The notes under the pieces are model-generated. The model was not told where the DNA came from. It did not search any database and was given only the letters and a program-made list of their open reading frames with translations. 38,437 nt of DNA. Origin: Limisphaerales bacterium. GTDB taxonomy: Bacteria; Verrucomicrobiota; Verrucomicrobiia; Limisphaerales; UBA11358. A program made the translations under genes and the position numbers. The DNA lies in contig JANYCI010000126.1 of NCBI GenBank assembly GCA_025360325.1, forward strand, positions 1-38,437, given 5' to 3'. This document shows positions 16,818 to 26,200 of this stretch, piece by piece. Numbering within the stretch: position 1 is the stretch's first letter; each line of letters starts with the position of its first letter.

Positions 16818-19800
16818 TCACCGGTTTGGTTCAATGTTTTGTTCCGGCAACAGCGACCAGTGCTGGCCGTCGTTGGAACTCAATAATCCGAAGGTCGTGC
16901 GATCCTGCGCCACGCTGCCCATCAAAATCATCAGCCATTGGTTGCCATCACGCCACACAAAGGGCGCTCCATATTTGTGGGTCATCCATTGCTGGCGCGG
17001 AATTTCTATCAGTCCTTCCAGCTTCCAGTTGACCAAGTCCGGGGAGGTCGCCCGCGCGAGGTGTTGGGCAATAAGTCCTTCGCTGTAAATCATCGTCCAG
17101 TGATCTCCCGTGCGAAACACCATCGTGTTCTCCACGCCGTCGGGCGCGCGTTCCGAGAGGCCGATCAGCGGCGCGTTGGTGGTGAGGATTTCCCACTCGG
17201 CTAATTTCGGATCGCGCGTGCGGGCGTGACCCATGAGATTGACCTTGAACTTGTCGCCGCTGGCATTGGTGCGATACGCCGAACCGACGAACCAGCAATG
17301 CAACGTGTCGCCAGCCACCACAAAACTCGGATCAATCACCCGTTGAATTTCATTCCACGGAAGTTTTAGCGCCTCGGTCAGAAACGGTCGCGGCGCGCTC
17401 CATTCAATCAGGTTGGTGGATTCGGCAAAGACCAACTGCGTCGGTTTGCTGGGATAAGTTTGATACGGCAACACCCAGCGACCATGCCACCACACCACGT
17501 CGCCGGGCGAGGCGCAGCCGGCGGGTGAAAGGTTGCGGTCGTTGGTGAACGTCAGAAAATCTTTCGTGAAAACTTCCGCGATGTGCCAGTTTTGAGGATC
17601 GCCCCAGCCGCTGGTCTGGCCGGAAAAGCGCGAGTAAAATACATGATAGCCGCCGTCGGTTTTCAAAACCGAAGGATCGCGGAGGTTGTCCTTGGAAACC
17701 CAGACCGGGTTGCGGAGCGGGGCAAGATTTAAGTCGGTCGGCGTGCCGCGCTCCGTGTTATTCACCATGCGCGCTCCGTAAATCCCGCCGGCCATTTGTT
17801 TCGGATGCGCCTGGAGGCAGATGCTCACAAGCGTTTTCCCATTGATTAAATCAGCGGCAAGCGGATAGGACACATCGAAGAATTTTCCCGGCTGATGGTT
17901 CGCCAATTGTTGTTCGGTAATTATTTTTCCATTCACCAAAATGTCAAACGCCCGTTCGCCGCCGTCGCCGCCCCAATAGGTGATGGTCAGCAGCATGGGT
18001 TTGTCCGGCTGCACTTTCATGTCCCAGGTCAGTGAACCCCCGCCATACGCGTCGCGCCATTTGCGTCCATTGGCCTCGCCGGAGCCGGATTGCACGCCGC
18101 TGAAATTATGATCCCGCTCGGGCTGCATTTCGCCGGGCTGAAAAAAATCCACGATGCGCGCTTCAAGCTGCCGTTGTTTTTCGCGAGCGGCCTCGTAGTC
18201 CGCCTGTCGCGCACGCCATTGGTCGGCAGTAAAAATGTCCCAATAAACGGAATACCGCCGGTCGTGAATCCGAAAGAAGGGACGCAAATCAACCTCGCGC
18301 GGCCGCCCGACGTCTTCCGTTCGGAACGTGCAAGGCTGTCCCGCCACGGGCTTCAACCAGTCATTCAGCGGCCGATTTTGCACGAGCAAGACGGGCACAT
18401 AGTCTGGCTGGTTGGCCGACGAATCGTTTTCCGGGCCGAGGTCGCCGGCGAGGACGAGCGGGCCATACAGGATGGCCGCACGCTGCGGATTGTCCGGCAT
18501 GGTTTGCAGATGCAATTCTTCCGGCAAATTAATTTCCACCCGATCTCCGGTTTTCCATTCGCGGCTGATGGTTTCGTAACTGGACGGAGTTGAATGGATG
18601 GTGACGGGCTGTCCGTTCACCAAAATGCCAAATCCGTTTCCAGCCCAATACGGATGACGGACGCGCAACGCCAGCTCGCAAGGTTTTTCACATTGAAAAA
18701 TCAGCGTGGTCTTGCCCTCGTCGGGGAATCGGGTTTCTTGCCGCAGCTTGATTCCTTTTTCTTTCCAGTCCACTTCAGAAGCGATAAACAGGTTCACGAA
18801 CAAACTGTCCTCGGTATGGAAATAAATTCCCGCGCCATGCCGGGCGTGGTTTTCCATGCCCGTTCCCACGCAGCAGGTGAAACTTTCAAATGGTGTCTCG
18901 TATCTTTTCTTGCCGCCCGGCGCGAGGGTCAGGTTGTAAATCACCGAGCCGTTTTCGGGATGCTGGCTGGACAGGATGTGATTGAACAGGGCGCGCTCGT
19001 AAAAATCCGCCGCCGCCGGACGGGCATCCCATTCAAAAATATGCTGCGTCAGCTTCAGCATATTATAGACGTTGCAGGTCTCCGTAGTTTTTTCGCCGAG
19101 CCGGTCATTCAAATGATCCGGCTCACCCAGATGTTCGTTCAGACCATTGCCGCCGGTGACGTATGAATGATGATTCACCATCCGTTCCCAGAAAAATTCT
19201 GCGGCGACCAGGTCGTTCGTTTCGCCGGTCAGTTCGTAAAGGTCGGCGAGGCCGATCAGTTTTGGAATTTGGGTATTGGCGTGAAGGCCGTTGAGCTTGT
19301 CCTCACGTTGCGTCAGCGGCGTCAGCACCGCCTCGTGATAAAAGCGCCGCGACAATTTCAGGTATTTTTTATCACCTGTGTCCGCGTAAAGATCGGCCAA
19401 CACCTCGTTCATGCCGCCATGCTCACAGGCCAGAATTTTTTGCATCTGCTCATGGCCGATGACTGCCAAAGCGCCGTCAATGAAATCCGCCAACTTGCGC
19501 TCCACTTCCAACGCCTGGTCAATGCCGCAAAGCCGATACGCATCCCGCAGGCCGGCCATTTCCTTGTGCAAAGTATAGAATGGCACCCAACCGCCATTCA
19601 GATCAAACCCTTGCGACGTCACAATGCCTTGGCTGATCTCGGAAAAGATTTTTTTGCCGTCGGGAATCGCGGCGACATAACCATTGCTGTTGGCGGTTTG
19701 GCACAGGGCAAGTTCGCCCACGATATATTTTGCCCGTTGCCGCAATTTTTCATCGCCCGTCGCCTGATACATTTCCGCGCAAGCGGAAAGATAATGCCCG

Positions 19801-20099
19801 AGGGAATGTCCCGCGATGCCGCGCGATTCCCAGCCGCCATAAGCTGCGGCCCTGGGCTTCAATCCCGCCTCTTTCCGAAACCACGCCAGCAAACGATCCG
19901 GTTCCAGTTGCAACAAATAATCGTGATCCAGTTCCTGCGAATGTTTGAACGGCCCGTCCAGCAGGCGCACGTCCGCAAGCTCAAAGGCCATCGCTTTCGT
20001 CGTCACCACCGGTTTGACCACGGGAGCGGACTGGCAATCTTGCCCGGAAAAAACCGCGCGCCACATCAAGATGGCGATGGCGAGTGAGAAAAATTTCAT
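16818..20099 (-). CDS. GH127/GH146 beta-L-arabinofuranosidase-like (DUF1680) fused to a GH43-like beta-propeller
   Basis: Start MKFFSLAIAI at 20099 (track extends to 20267). GHSLGHYLSACAEMY, GHEQMQKILACEHGGMNEVLADLY, ETCNVYNMLKLT and FTCCVGTGMENHARHG (metal/catalytic Cys and Glu motifs of GH127). C-terminal NPVWVSKDNLRDPSVLKTDGGYHVFYSRF... (GH43-like blade) at about 16,821-17,740. Confidence 0.85.
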   Translation of the reverse strand: MKFFSLAIAILMWRAVFSGQDCQSAPVVKPVVTTKAMAFELADVRLLDGPFKHSQELDHDYLLQLEPDRLLAWFRKEAGLKPRAAAYGGWESRGIAGHSLGHYLSACAEMYQATGDEKLRQRAKYIVGELALCQTANSNGYVAAIPDGKKIFSEISQGIVTSQGFDLNGGWVPFYTLHKEMAGLRDAYRLCGIDQALEVERKLADFIDGALAVIGHEQMQKILACEHGGMNEVLADLYADTGDKKYLKLSRRFYHEAVLTPLTQREDKLNGLHANTQIPKLIGLADLYELTGETNDLVAAEFFWERMVNHHSYVTGGNGLNEHLGEPDHLNDRLGEKTTETCNVYNMLKLTQHIFEWDARPAAADFYERALFNHILSSQHPENGSVIYNLTLAPGGKKRYETPFESFTCCVGTGMENHARHGAGIYFHTEDSLFVNLFIASEVDWKEKGIKLRQETRFPDEGKTTLIFQCEKPCELALRVRHPYWAGNGFGILVNGQPVTIHSTPSSYETISREWKTGDRVEINLPEELHLQTMPDNPQRAAILYGPLVLAGDLGPENDSSANQPDYVPVLLVQNRPLNDWLKPVAGQPCTFRTEDVGRPREVDLRPFFRIHDRRYSVYWDIFTADQWRARQADYEAAREKQRQLEARIVDFFQPGEMQPERDHNFSGVQSGSGEANGRKWRDAYGGGSLTWDMKVQPDKPMLLTITYWGGDGGERAFDILVNGKIITEQQLANHQPGKFFDVSYPLAADLINGKTLVSICLQAHPKQMAGGIYGARMVNNTERGTPTDLNLAPLRNPVWVSKDNLRDPSVLKTDGGYHVFYSRFSGQTSGWGDPQNWHIAEVFTKDFLTFTNDRNLSPAGCASPGDVVWWHGRWVLPYQTYPSKPTQLVFAESTNLIEWSAPRPFLTEALKLPWNEIQRVIDPSFVVAGDTLHCWFVGSAYRTNASGDKFKVNLMGHARTRDPKLAEWEILTTNAPLIGLSERAPDGVENTMVFRTGDHWTMIYSEGLIAQHLARATSPDLVNWKLEGLIEIPRQQWMTHKYGAPFVWRDGNQWLMILMGSVAQDRTTFGLLSSNDGQHWSLLPEQNIEPNR

Positions 20100-20133
20100 T
20101 GGTGGAAGTTGCAAAATTTCTACGCTGCAAAAT

Positions 20134-23025
20134 TTATTGGCTGACTGTGCCGAGGACATTGAACTCACGATACACATTGAAACGTTCACGGCCATCCTGA
20201 AACTCGAAGCGCACGGCCACCACTGCGTTGGCCGTGACAGGCAAACGAATTTCCGTCGCGCCGCCATCGGCGGCCTTGAAGCCGGTGGCCAGCTTCACAA
20301 ATTTTTTGGGTTCGCTGGCGTAAGCCGCCAGCACCGTGAACGCCTGGCTCGCGCGGGCGTCAGCGTGGCGGGCGAAGCTGCGAATCTCGGTCAGGTCACT
20401 GGGTTGCTTGAATTGAAATTCCAGCCAGTCGCCCCGGCCGTAGCCGCGAAAAGTTTTTCCGTCATCCATCGTTTCGCTGCCACCCGAACCATTGCGCGTC
20501 GTGCCGTTGAAAACCGCGCTCGCGTCCTGTCCGCCGCCCGTGTGCGTGCAATGATCCACGGCACTGGCAAGATTGGAATGGAGCAAATCATATTTCTCGA
20601 TGCCGGCGTCATCGTTGCCCGGCTTTTCGGCGTTAGTAGATTTATCGTCGGACATGATGGCAAACGGTTTCAGTTTGCCACTCACTTCAAAATGATGCGC
20701 GCCGGCTGGCACGCGGATTTGCGGGGCGGTTTTTTTCCCATCCGCCGTGGCAGCCGGATTCTCAAAACGTGAAACCGGCAAAATGATATCGGCTTCCGCC
20801 CCCGGCGGAACAACCACATCCAGCGAGAATTTGTCATCCTGCAACGTCCACGACACCTCAACATCGCCGCGCGGCGTTGGCACTTTGCCTTTGGCCCATT
20901 TCAGATCGGCGGGCTGCGGACGAATGGAAATTAAATTGAATCCGGGAGCAGCCGGTTCAACGCCCAAGCTGCGTTGCGCCATTTGCACCAGCGGCGTCGA
21001 GCACCAGCCGTGGCTCAAATCACCGCTGGCCCACATTTCGCGGAACGATTTTGTTTCCGGCACGATCTGCCAGCGGTGCATTTGCGGCGTCGCGTATTCG
21101 CCGAACAATCCCGCATGATCAATCGCCTGAAAAACCCAGTGCATGAACCACGGCTGCGTGTTCACCGGCTTTTCCGCCATCACTTGCTTCACGATGGCCG
21201 CCTGTTTTTCCTTCGGCGCGAGATCGTAAAGCACGGCGAGCATGTTGGCGTGCGGGCTGAAGGTCTCGATGTCTTTGTCCGCCGGCAACCATTGGCCCGG
21301 CTTGACCGAGGTCTGAAACGGCTTGCCGTCGCGGTAAAGCCCTTTGTCCGCGTTCCACAATTCGCGGTTGAACGCCACGGCTATTTCGCCGCGCAATTTT
21401 TTATATTTCTCCACGCGCGCCGTGTCGCCAGAGATTTCGGCCACGCGCGAAGCCATTTCCAGACCGTGATAATAAAACGCCGTGAGATAGCCCTGGCCAA
21501 TCACTGCGGGCGGATGATGACATTCAAACCCGGCGATTTTAATCCAGTCCATGAACATATAATTCGGGGCTTCAGAAATAATTCCGTTCGTGCCGCGCCA
21601 TGACGTGTAAGTGTCAAGCAGCTCATGCACATAAGGCGTCATTTCCTCGACGAGCGATTTATCGCCGGTGTAGTCGTAGTAATCCATCAGCATTTGCAGC
21701 CAGCCGATGGAGTAGCTCGTGTGGAAGTTGTGGTAGTTTTCGTCCTTGAGCAGCCATGCAAATTTGCGGAGGTCCTGCCGCGCCAGCCACGGCTGGGCGA
21801 AGGCGTAATAGTTCACCATGGACTCAATCAGATAATCGCCGGGGTCGCTGATCGGCTCCTGGTGGTTGGGCGAATCAAGATGGTGCGTCTGCAAACAAAT
21901 CTGCACCGCCCACCGCGACACGTCGTAAATGCGGTTCAGTTTTTCATCGCTGCATGAAAACTCGCCGCGATAGTCTAACGGCTGCGAAGTGAAAATTGCG
22001 CCGGCATCTTCGATTTCCAACGGCGCGTTCACGTTTTTCACGGTGACCGAGAACGCCGGAACAATTTCCGTCATGTTTGGAAATTCAAAAATTTGTTCGC
22101 CGCCGCCGAGGATTATTTTCGCCTCGTTGTTTGCCTTGATGGTCAGCTCCGCGCCTTGGCCGCCTTTTACTTTCAGCGTGGGATAGCCGCTCAAGACACG
22201 ATCGAACACCACGCGAAAGCTGGTGTCATTCGTGATGACTTTGTTTGGCAACCCCTCGACGCGCAAAACCGGATAATGCGCCTCCATCAGCGGCGGAATT
22301 TCGCTCGCCACCAGCGGCGACCAGACATCCTTGACCTCGGCACTCAACGGCCAACCCGCGTCATCAAAGCCCGGCGAGCGCCAGCCGGGCACTTCCTTGC
22401 CCGCGTCGTAGGTCGTAAAATTCGGAAATTGCGGCGCGACTTGCGAATGCCAGTTCGTGTCCGTGGTCACGATGGTTTTGTGGCCGTCACGGGAAGTGAT
22501 TTCCGCCTCGAATAAAAACCCCGGCTGCCCGCGTGAAACCGTCCAGCCGGTCCAATTCCGAAAAACCTCGGCGGCGATCACGTTTGTCCCTTTCACAAAA
22601 AACGGTGTCAGGTCGCGATAATCATAAAACCAGCGGTGCGTGTTCCCGCCCGCGTAGTCGCGCCCCATGTCCACCGGCCCACGCGAAACCAGCCGGCCAT
22701 TGACGAACAGCCGGTAGCGCGCATCCGCCGTCAGCCACGCTTGCGCCGTTTGCGGCGCGTCGGCCAGCACGATTTCCTTGCGAAACATCGCGGCTTCGCC
22801 CGATTTTTCGCCGCCCAACCAAATCCATTTCGCCCGCCACGCGCCGGGCTTCTGGCAGTCGTTTTGAAATTGATAGCCGACGGCCTGCACGCCATTCGTA
22901 TTGGCCACCGCGGTCATTCCGGGATATTCAATCGGCCCGCGCGGATCAGCAGCGGCGGACGTTTCGCCCCAGGCCATTTGAACCATGAAACCGGCGGCAA
23001 TGACCGACTTATAAAAATTTTTCAT
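20134..23025 (-). CDS. GH78-like alpha-L-rhamnosidase with C-terminal carbohydrate-binding-like domain
   Basis: N-terminal WRAKWIWLGGE...MFRKEIVL..AP..AQAWLTADARYRLFVNGRLVSRGP, then (alpha/alpha)6 region and C-terminal jelly-roll-like segment; signal peptide. Confidence 0.8.
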   Translation of the reverse strand: MKNFYKSVIAAGFMVQMAWGETSAAADPRGPIEYPGMTAVANTNGVQAVGYQFQNDCQKPGAWRAKWIWLGGEKSGEAAMFRKEIVLADAPQTAQAWLTADARYRLFVNGRLVSRGPVDMGRDYAGGNTHRWFYDYRDLTPFFVKGTNVIAAEVFRNWTGWTVSRGQPGFLFEAEITSRDGHKTIVTTDTNWHSQVAPQFPNFTTYDAGKEVPGWRSPGFDDAGWPLSAEVKDVWSPLVASEIPPLMEAHYPVLRVEGLPNKVITNDTSFRVVFDRVLSGYPTLKVKGGQGAELTIKANNEAKIILGGGEQIFEFPNMTEIVPAFSVTVKNVNAPLEIEDAGAIFTSQPLDYRGEFSCSDEKLNRIYDVSRWAVQICLQTHHLDSPNHQEPISDPGDYLIESMVNYYAFAQPWLARQDLRKFAWLLKDENYHNFHTSYSIGWLQMLMDYYDYTGDKSLVEEMTPYVHELLDTYTSWRGTNGIISEAPNYMFMDWIKIAGFECHHPPAVIGQGYLTAFYYHGLEMASRVAEISGDTARVEKYKKLRGEIAVAFNRELWNADKGLYRDGKPFQTSVKPGQWLPADKDIETFSPHANMLAVLYDLAPKEKQAAIVKQVMAEKPVNTQPWFMHWVFQAIDHAGLFGEYATPQMHRWQIVPETKSFREMWASGDLSHGWCSTPLVQMAQRSLGVEPAAPGFNLISIRPQPADLKWAKGKVPTPRGDVEVSWTLQDDKFSLDVVVPPGAEADIILPVSRFENPAATADGKKTAPQIRVPAGAHHFEVSGKLKPFAIMSDDKSTNAEKPGNDDAGIEKYDLLHSNLASAVDHCTHTGGGQDASAVFNGTTRNGSGGSETMDDGKTFRGYGRGDWLEFQFKQPSDLTEIRSFARHADARASQAFTVLAAYASEPKKFVKLATGFKAADGGATEIRLPVTANAVVAVRFEFQDGRERFNVYREFNVLGTVSQ

Positions 23026-23066
23026 CTAGTGTTACAGAACGATACTGCGCCACGAACGGCCTTAAC

Positions 23067-23083
23067 CCGACAAAATTTTTGCA
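23067..23083 (-). promoter_or_regulatory. Shared upstream motif copy 2 (minus strand TGCAAAAATTTTGTCGG), followed by GTAAC (23035-23031)
   Basis: See copy 1; lies in the GH78/ECF sigma divergent intergenic region. Confidence 0.4.
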
Positions 23084-23096
23084 TTTAATTGTGCAA
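23079..23096. promoter_or_regulatory. Inverted repeat TTGCA-N8-TGCAA in divergent intergenic region
   Basis: Read directly, between the GH78-like (-) and ECF sigma (+) starts. Confidence 0.4.
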
Positions 23097-23149
23097 TAAA
23101 ACCATCCTGATTGTTTGAGTTGAATTGCTAGTGCCGTTATATTTCCGCC

Positions 23150-23716
23150 GTGCTCGAACCAGACGTAACCCTGCTGCTGCAATTCTTGGGGAAGGATGAC
23201 GGTCGCGCTTCCAATGAGCTGCTGCCGTTGCTCTACGCGGAATTGCGCCGGCTGGCGGGCGCGCGGATGCGACGGGAAAAAGCGGGGCACACCCTGCAGC
23301 CGACTGCGCTGGTGCATGAGGCGTGGATGCGGATGGTTGGCGAAACTGACCGCACGTGGGCCAACCGCGCGCATTTTTTTGCGGCGGCCTCGGAATCCAT
23401 GCGGCGCATCCTGATTGAAAGCGCCCGGCGCAAGTCCCGAATCAAACGCGGCGGCGGTGGCTTGGTGAAAATCAATCTGGACGATTTGGATCTCGCGGCC
23501 GGCGAAGTGGATGACAACATTTTGTTGATTGACGAGGCGATTGAAGAGCTGGAGAAAAGTGATCCCGAAAAAGCCGGCATCGTGGTGATGAAGTTTTTTG
23601 GCGGCATGACCAATCAGGAAATTGCGCAGCACCTGGGCGTGACCGAACGAACCGTTGAGCGGCATTGGGCTTATGCGCGGGCATGGCTGTTGCGAGCCGT
23701 GACGAAAGAGCAGTAG
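23150..23716 (+). CDS. ECF-subfamily RNA polymerase sigma factor
   Basis: ELLPLLYAELRRLAGARMRREKAGHTLQPTALVHEAWMRMV...RAHFFAAASESMRRILIESARRK...TNQEIAQHLGVTERTVERHWAYARAWL; GTG start. Confidence 0.9.
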   Translation: MLEPDVTLLLQFLGKDDGRASNELLPLLYAELRRLAGARMRREKAGHTLQPTALVHEAWMRMVGETDRTWANRAHFFAAASESMRRILIESARRKSRIKRGGGGLVKINLDDLDLAAGEVDDNILLIDEAIEELEKSDPEKAGIVVMKFFGGMTNQEIAQHLGVTERTVERHWAYARAWLLRAVTKEQ

Positions 23717-23802
23717 CAACGCTGGCCTTTCATTTGTGGCGATGGCCTGTCGGATTAACAGGCGGTTCGTCGCTTGAAGGTAGTGTGACGAGTTCGAGCC
23801 AG

Positions 23803-26046
23803 ATGAATTCAAAACAGGAACAGGAAGAATTAATCTTCGACCAGGCGCGTGAATTAAAGAGCCTGGCCGAGCAATCGTCTTTTCTGGAGCAAGCCTGCAA
23901 CGGCGACGCGGAAATGAAGCGCCGGCTGCTCGAACTTTTAAGTTTTGAACCCAAGGCGCAGCGGTTTTTGGACGGCGTGATGGGCAAAGTGAAAGACTCG
24001 CATCTGTTGGAAGAAATTCCCGACGCGCCGGATGAATTCGATGATCAGGTCGGGACGATGGTCGGACGTTACAAGCTTCTGGAAAAAATCGGCGAGGGCG
24101 GCTGCGGCAGCGTTTACATGGCCGAACAGACCGAGCCGGTGCGCCGCCGCGTGGCGCTCAAAATCATCAAGCTGGGCATGGACACCAAGTCCGTCGTCGC
24201 ACGTTTCGATGCGGAACGACAGGCGCTGGCGCTGATGGATCATCCCAACATCGCACGGGTGCTGGACGCGGGCGCGACGGAAACCGGCCGGCCTTATTTC
24301 GTCATGGAACTGGTGCGCGGTTTCAAGATCACGGAATACTGCGACGCCAATCAGCTCACGATGCCACAGCGGCTTGGGTTGTTTATTCAAGTATGCCACG
24401 CCGTGCAGCACGCGCATCAGAAAGGCGTGATTCACCGGGACATCAAGCCGTCAAACATCCTGGTCTCGGTGCATGACAGCGGGCCGATGCCGAAGGTCAT
24501 TGATTTCGGCATCGCGAAGGCGATTGAAGAACCGCTGACGGATTTGACGCTGTTCACCGCGTATTCGCAATTGATCGGCACGCCGGCTTATATGAGTCCC
24601 GAGCAGGCCGAAATGCGCGGGTCGGATATTGACACGCGCAGCGATATTTATTCGCTGGGGGTTTTGCTCTACGAATTGCTGACCGGCAAAACGCCTTTTG
24701 ATGGTCAGGAACTCATCCGGTCGGGCCTTGATAACCTGCGGCACACCTTGCGGGAGCAATATCCGCAACGGCCTTCCACCATGGTGACGACCATGCAAGG
24801 AAATGAATTGCAGGCCACCGCCAAACGCCGCCAGTCCGAACCGCTCAAGTTGATCTCGGCGCTGAACGGTGATTTGGATTGGATCGTGATGAAAGCGTTG
24901 GAAAAGGAACGGCAACGGCGTTATCAAACCGCCAATGCACTGGCCATGGAAATCCAGCGGTATCTGGATCACGAACCCGTGCTCGCCCGCCCGCCCAGCC
25001 GGTTCTATCGGTTAAGAAAATTGGTCCGCAGAAACCAGATCGCGTTTGCCGCCGCCGCCGCCGTGTTTTTGGCGTTGGCGGCCGGGTTTGGCGTTTCCAC
25101 CTGGATGTTTTTTCGCGAACGCGAGGCCACGAAAATTGCCGTGGACGCGAAAGAACACGAGGCCCAGTTGCGCGCCGCCGCCGAACGCGGCGCGGCCAAT
25201 GAAGTGGAGCTGCGGCAGGCAGCAGAGTCGCACGCGAAAAACATTCAGGCGGCGGGCTTGATTCAGAACAACCGTTTTGAAGAGGCGGAAAAGCTCATGA
25301 CGACCATCCCGCAGAAGTATCAAACGATGGAAGGAATTCAGGCGCTGCGTAGTTTGGGGGAATGGCACGCCATCCGCAAAGAATGGCAGCCAGCGGCGAA
25401 ACTTTTCGATTTGGTTTTGAAAGTCAATCAATCGGAGGCCACTTATTATTCCTCGCTGGATTATGCCCGCCAGGCTTGCACGCTGATGAAGCTGAAGGAT
25501 GCGGCGGCGTATGAAACTTTGCGCCAGGACATGATTCGCCGTTTTGCCGGAACCACTGAACGGCACATCGCGGATCGGGTTTTGAGATACAGTCTGCTGT
25601 CTCCACCGGACGCCAAACTTTCCGAACGTCTTTCGCCGTTTGTCGGTTGCCTGACGAATCAGCCCATCAATCCTGCGTCATTCGCGGATGATTCCGCCTG
25701 GCATTATCTCGGGGTCGCCATGTATGAATACCGGCAAGGGCAATATGCGGACGGTGCAAACTACTGTCAGAAATGCCTCAACTACATCGGTCGGGCCGGC
25801 CCCGGAAGCGCCCGCATTGCCGTGGCCAACATTTTGCTGGCGATGTGCGACGTGCAACTGGGCAGAAAGGACGATGCCCAACCGCACTTTGCCGATGGGA
25901 AAGATCTGGTTGATCAAAAATTCAAAACGCCCTTGCCCGCGACCGATGGATTTTCCAGTTGGTTCGACTGGATTTACGCGCGGATTTTACTGGACGAGGC
26001 TGAATCATTGATGACCTGCGAAAACTACATTTCACCAGGTCATTGA
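23803..26046 (+). CDS. Membrane Ser/Thr protein kinase with TM and TPR-like C-terminus
   Basis: IGEGGCGSVYMAEQ, VALKIIK, GVIHRDIKPSNILV, KVIDFGIAKA, GTPAYMSPEQAE; TM IAFAAAAAVFLALAAGFGV; start MNSKQEQEE at 23803 (track starts at 23665). Confidence 0.92.
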   Translation: MNSKQEQEELIFDQARELKSLAEQSSFLEQACNGDAEMKRRLLELLSFEPKAQRFLDGVMGKVKDSHLLEEIPDAPDEFDDQVGTMVGRYKLLEKIGEGGCGSVYMAEQTEPVRRRVALKIIKLGMDTKSVVARFDAERQALALMDHPNIARVLDAGATETGRPYFVMELVRGFKITEYCDANQLTMPQRLGLFIQVCHAVQHAHQKGVIHRDIKPSNILVSVHDSGPMPKVIDFGIAKAIEEPLTDLTLFTAYSQLIGTPAYMSPEQAEMRGSDIDTRSDIYSLGVLLYELLTGKTPFDGQELIRSGLDNLRHTLREQYPQRPSTMVTTMQGNELQATAKRRQSEPLKLISALNGDLDWIVMKALEKERQRRYQTANALAMEIQRYLDHEPVLARPPSRFYRLRKLVRRNQIAFAAAAAVFLALAAGFGVSTWMFFREREATKIAVDAKEHEAQLRAAAERGAANEVELRQAAESHAKNIQAAGLIQNNRFEEAEKLMTTIPQKYQTMEGIQALRSLGEWHAIRKEWQPAAKLFDLVLKVNQSEATYYSSLDYARQACTLMKLKDAAAYETLRQDMIRRFAGTTERHIADRVLRYSLLSPPDAKLSERLSPFVGCLTNQPINPASFADDSAWHYLGVAMYEYRQGQYADGANYCQKCLNYIGRAGPGSARIAVANILLAMCDVQLGRKDDAQPHFADGKDLVDQKFKTPLPATDGFSSWFDWIYARILLDEAESLMTCENYISPGH

Positions 26047-26096
26047 ACGGCCAGAATCATGGGCGGATTGCGTCCAACCGGATTTTTCTCCCGATT

Positions 26097-26114
26097 TGCA
26101 AAAAAAATTGTCGG
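26097..26114 (+). promoter_or_regulatory. Shared upstream motif copy 1 (TGCAAAAAAAATTGTCGG), followed by GTAAC at 26143
   Basis: Matches TGCAAAAATTTTGTCGG upstream of the GH78-like gene, with GTAAC at similar spacing. Confidence 0.4.
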
Positions 26115-26200
26115 TTTCCGCGTGGATTTTGCGCCTTCATAGGTAACAAGACCGGGAATTTTGAGAATGATTTGGCGTCAACTCATGCCCGAATTGACCT

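Noticed and set aside
19167-20087. 306-aa plus-strand ORF (and 14115-14975, 286 aa)
   Set aside because: Antisense to the GH127 and GH67-like genes; no coding signature.
20100-20267. N-terminal extension of the GH127 ORF
   Set aside because: Overlaps the GH78-like C-terminus; ATG 20099 gives MKFFSLAIAILMW signal peptide.
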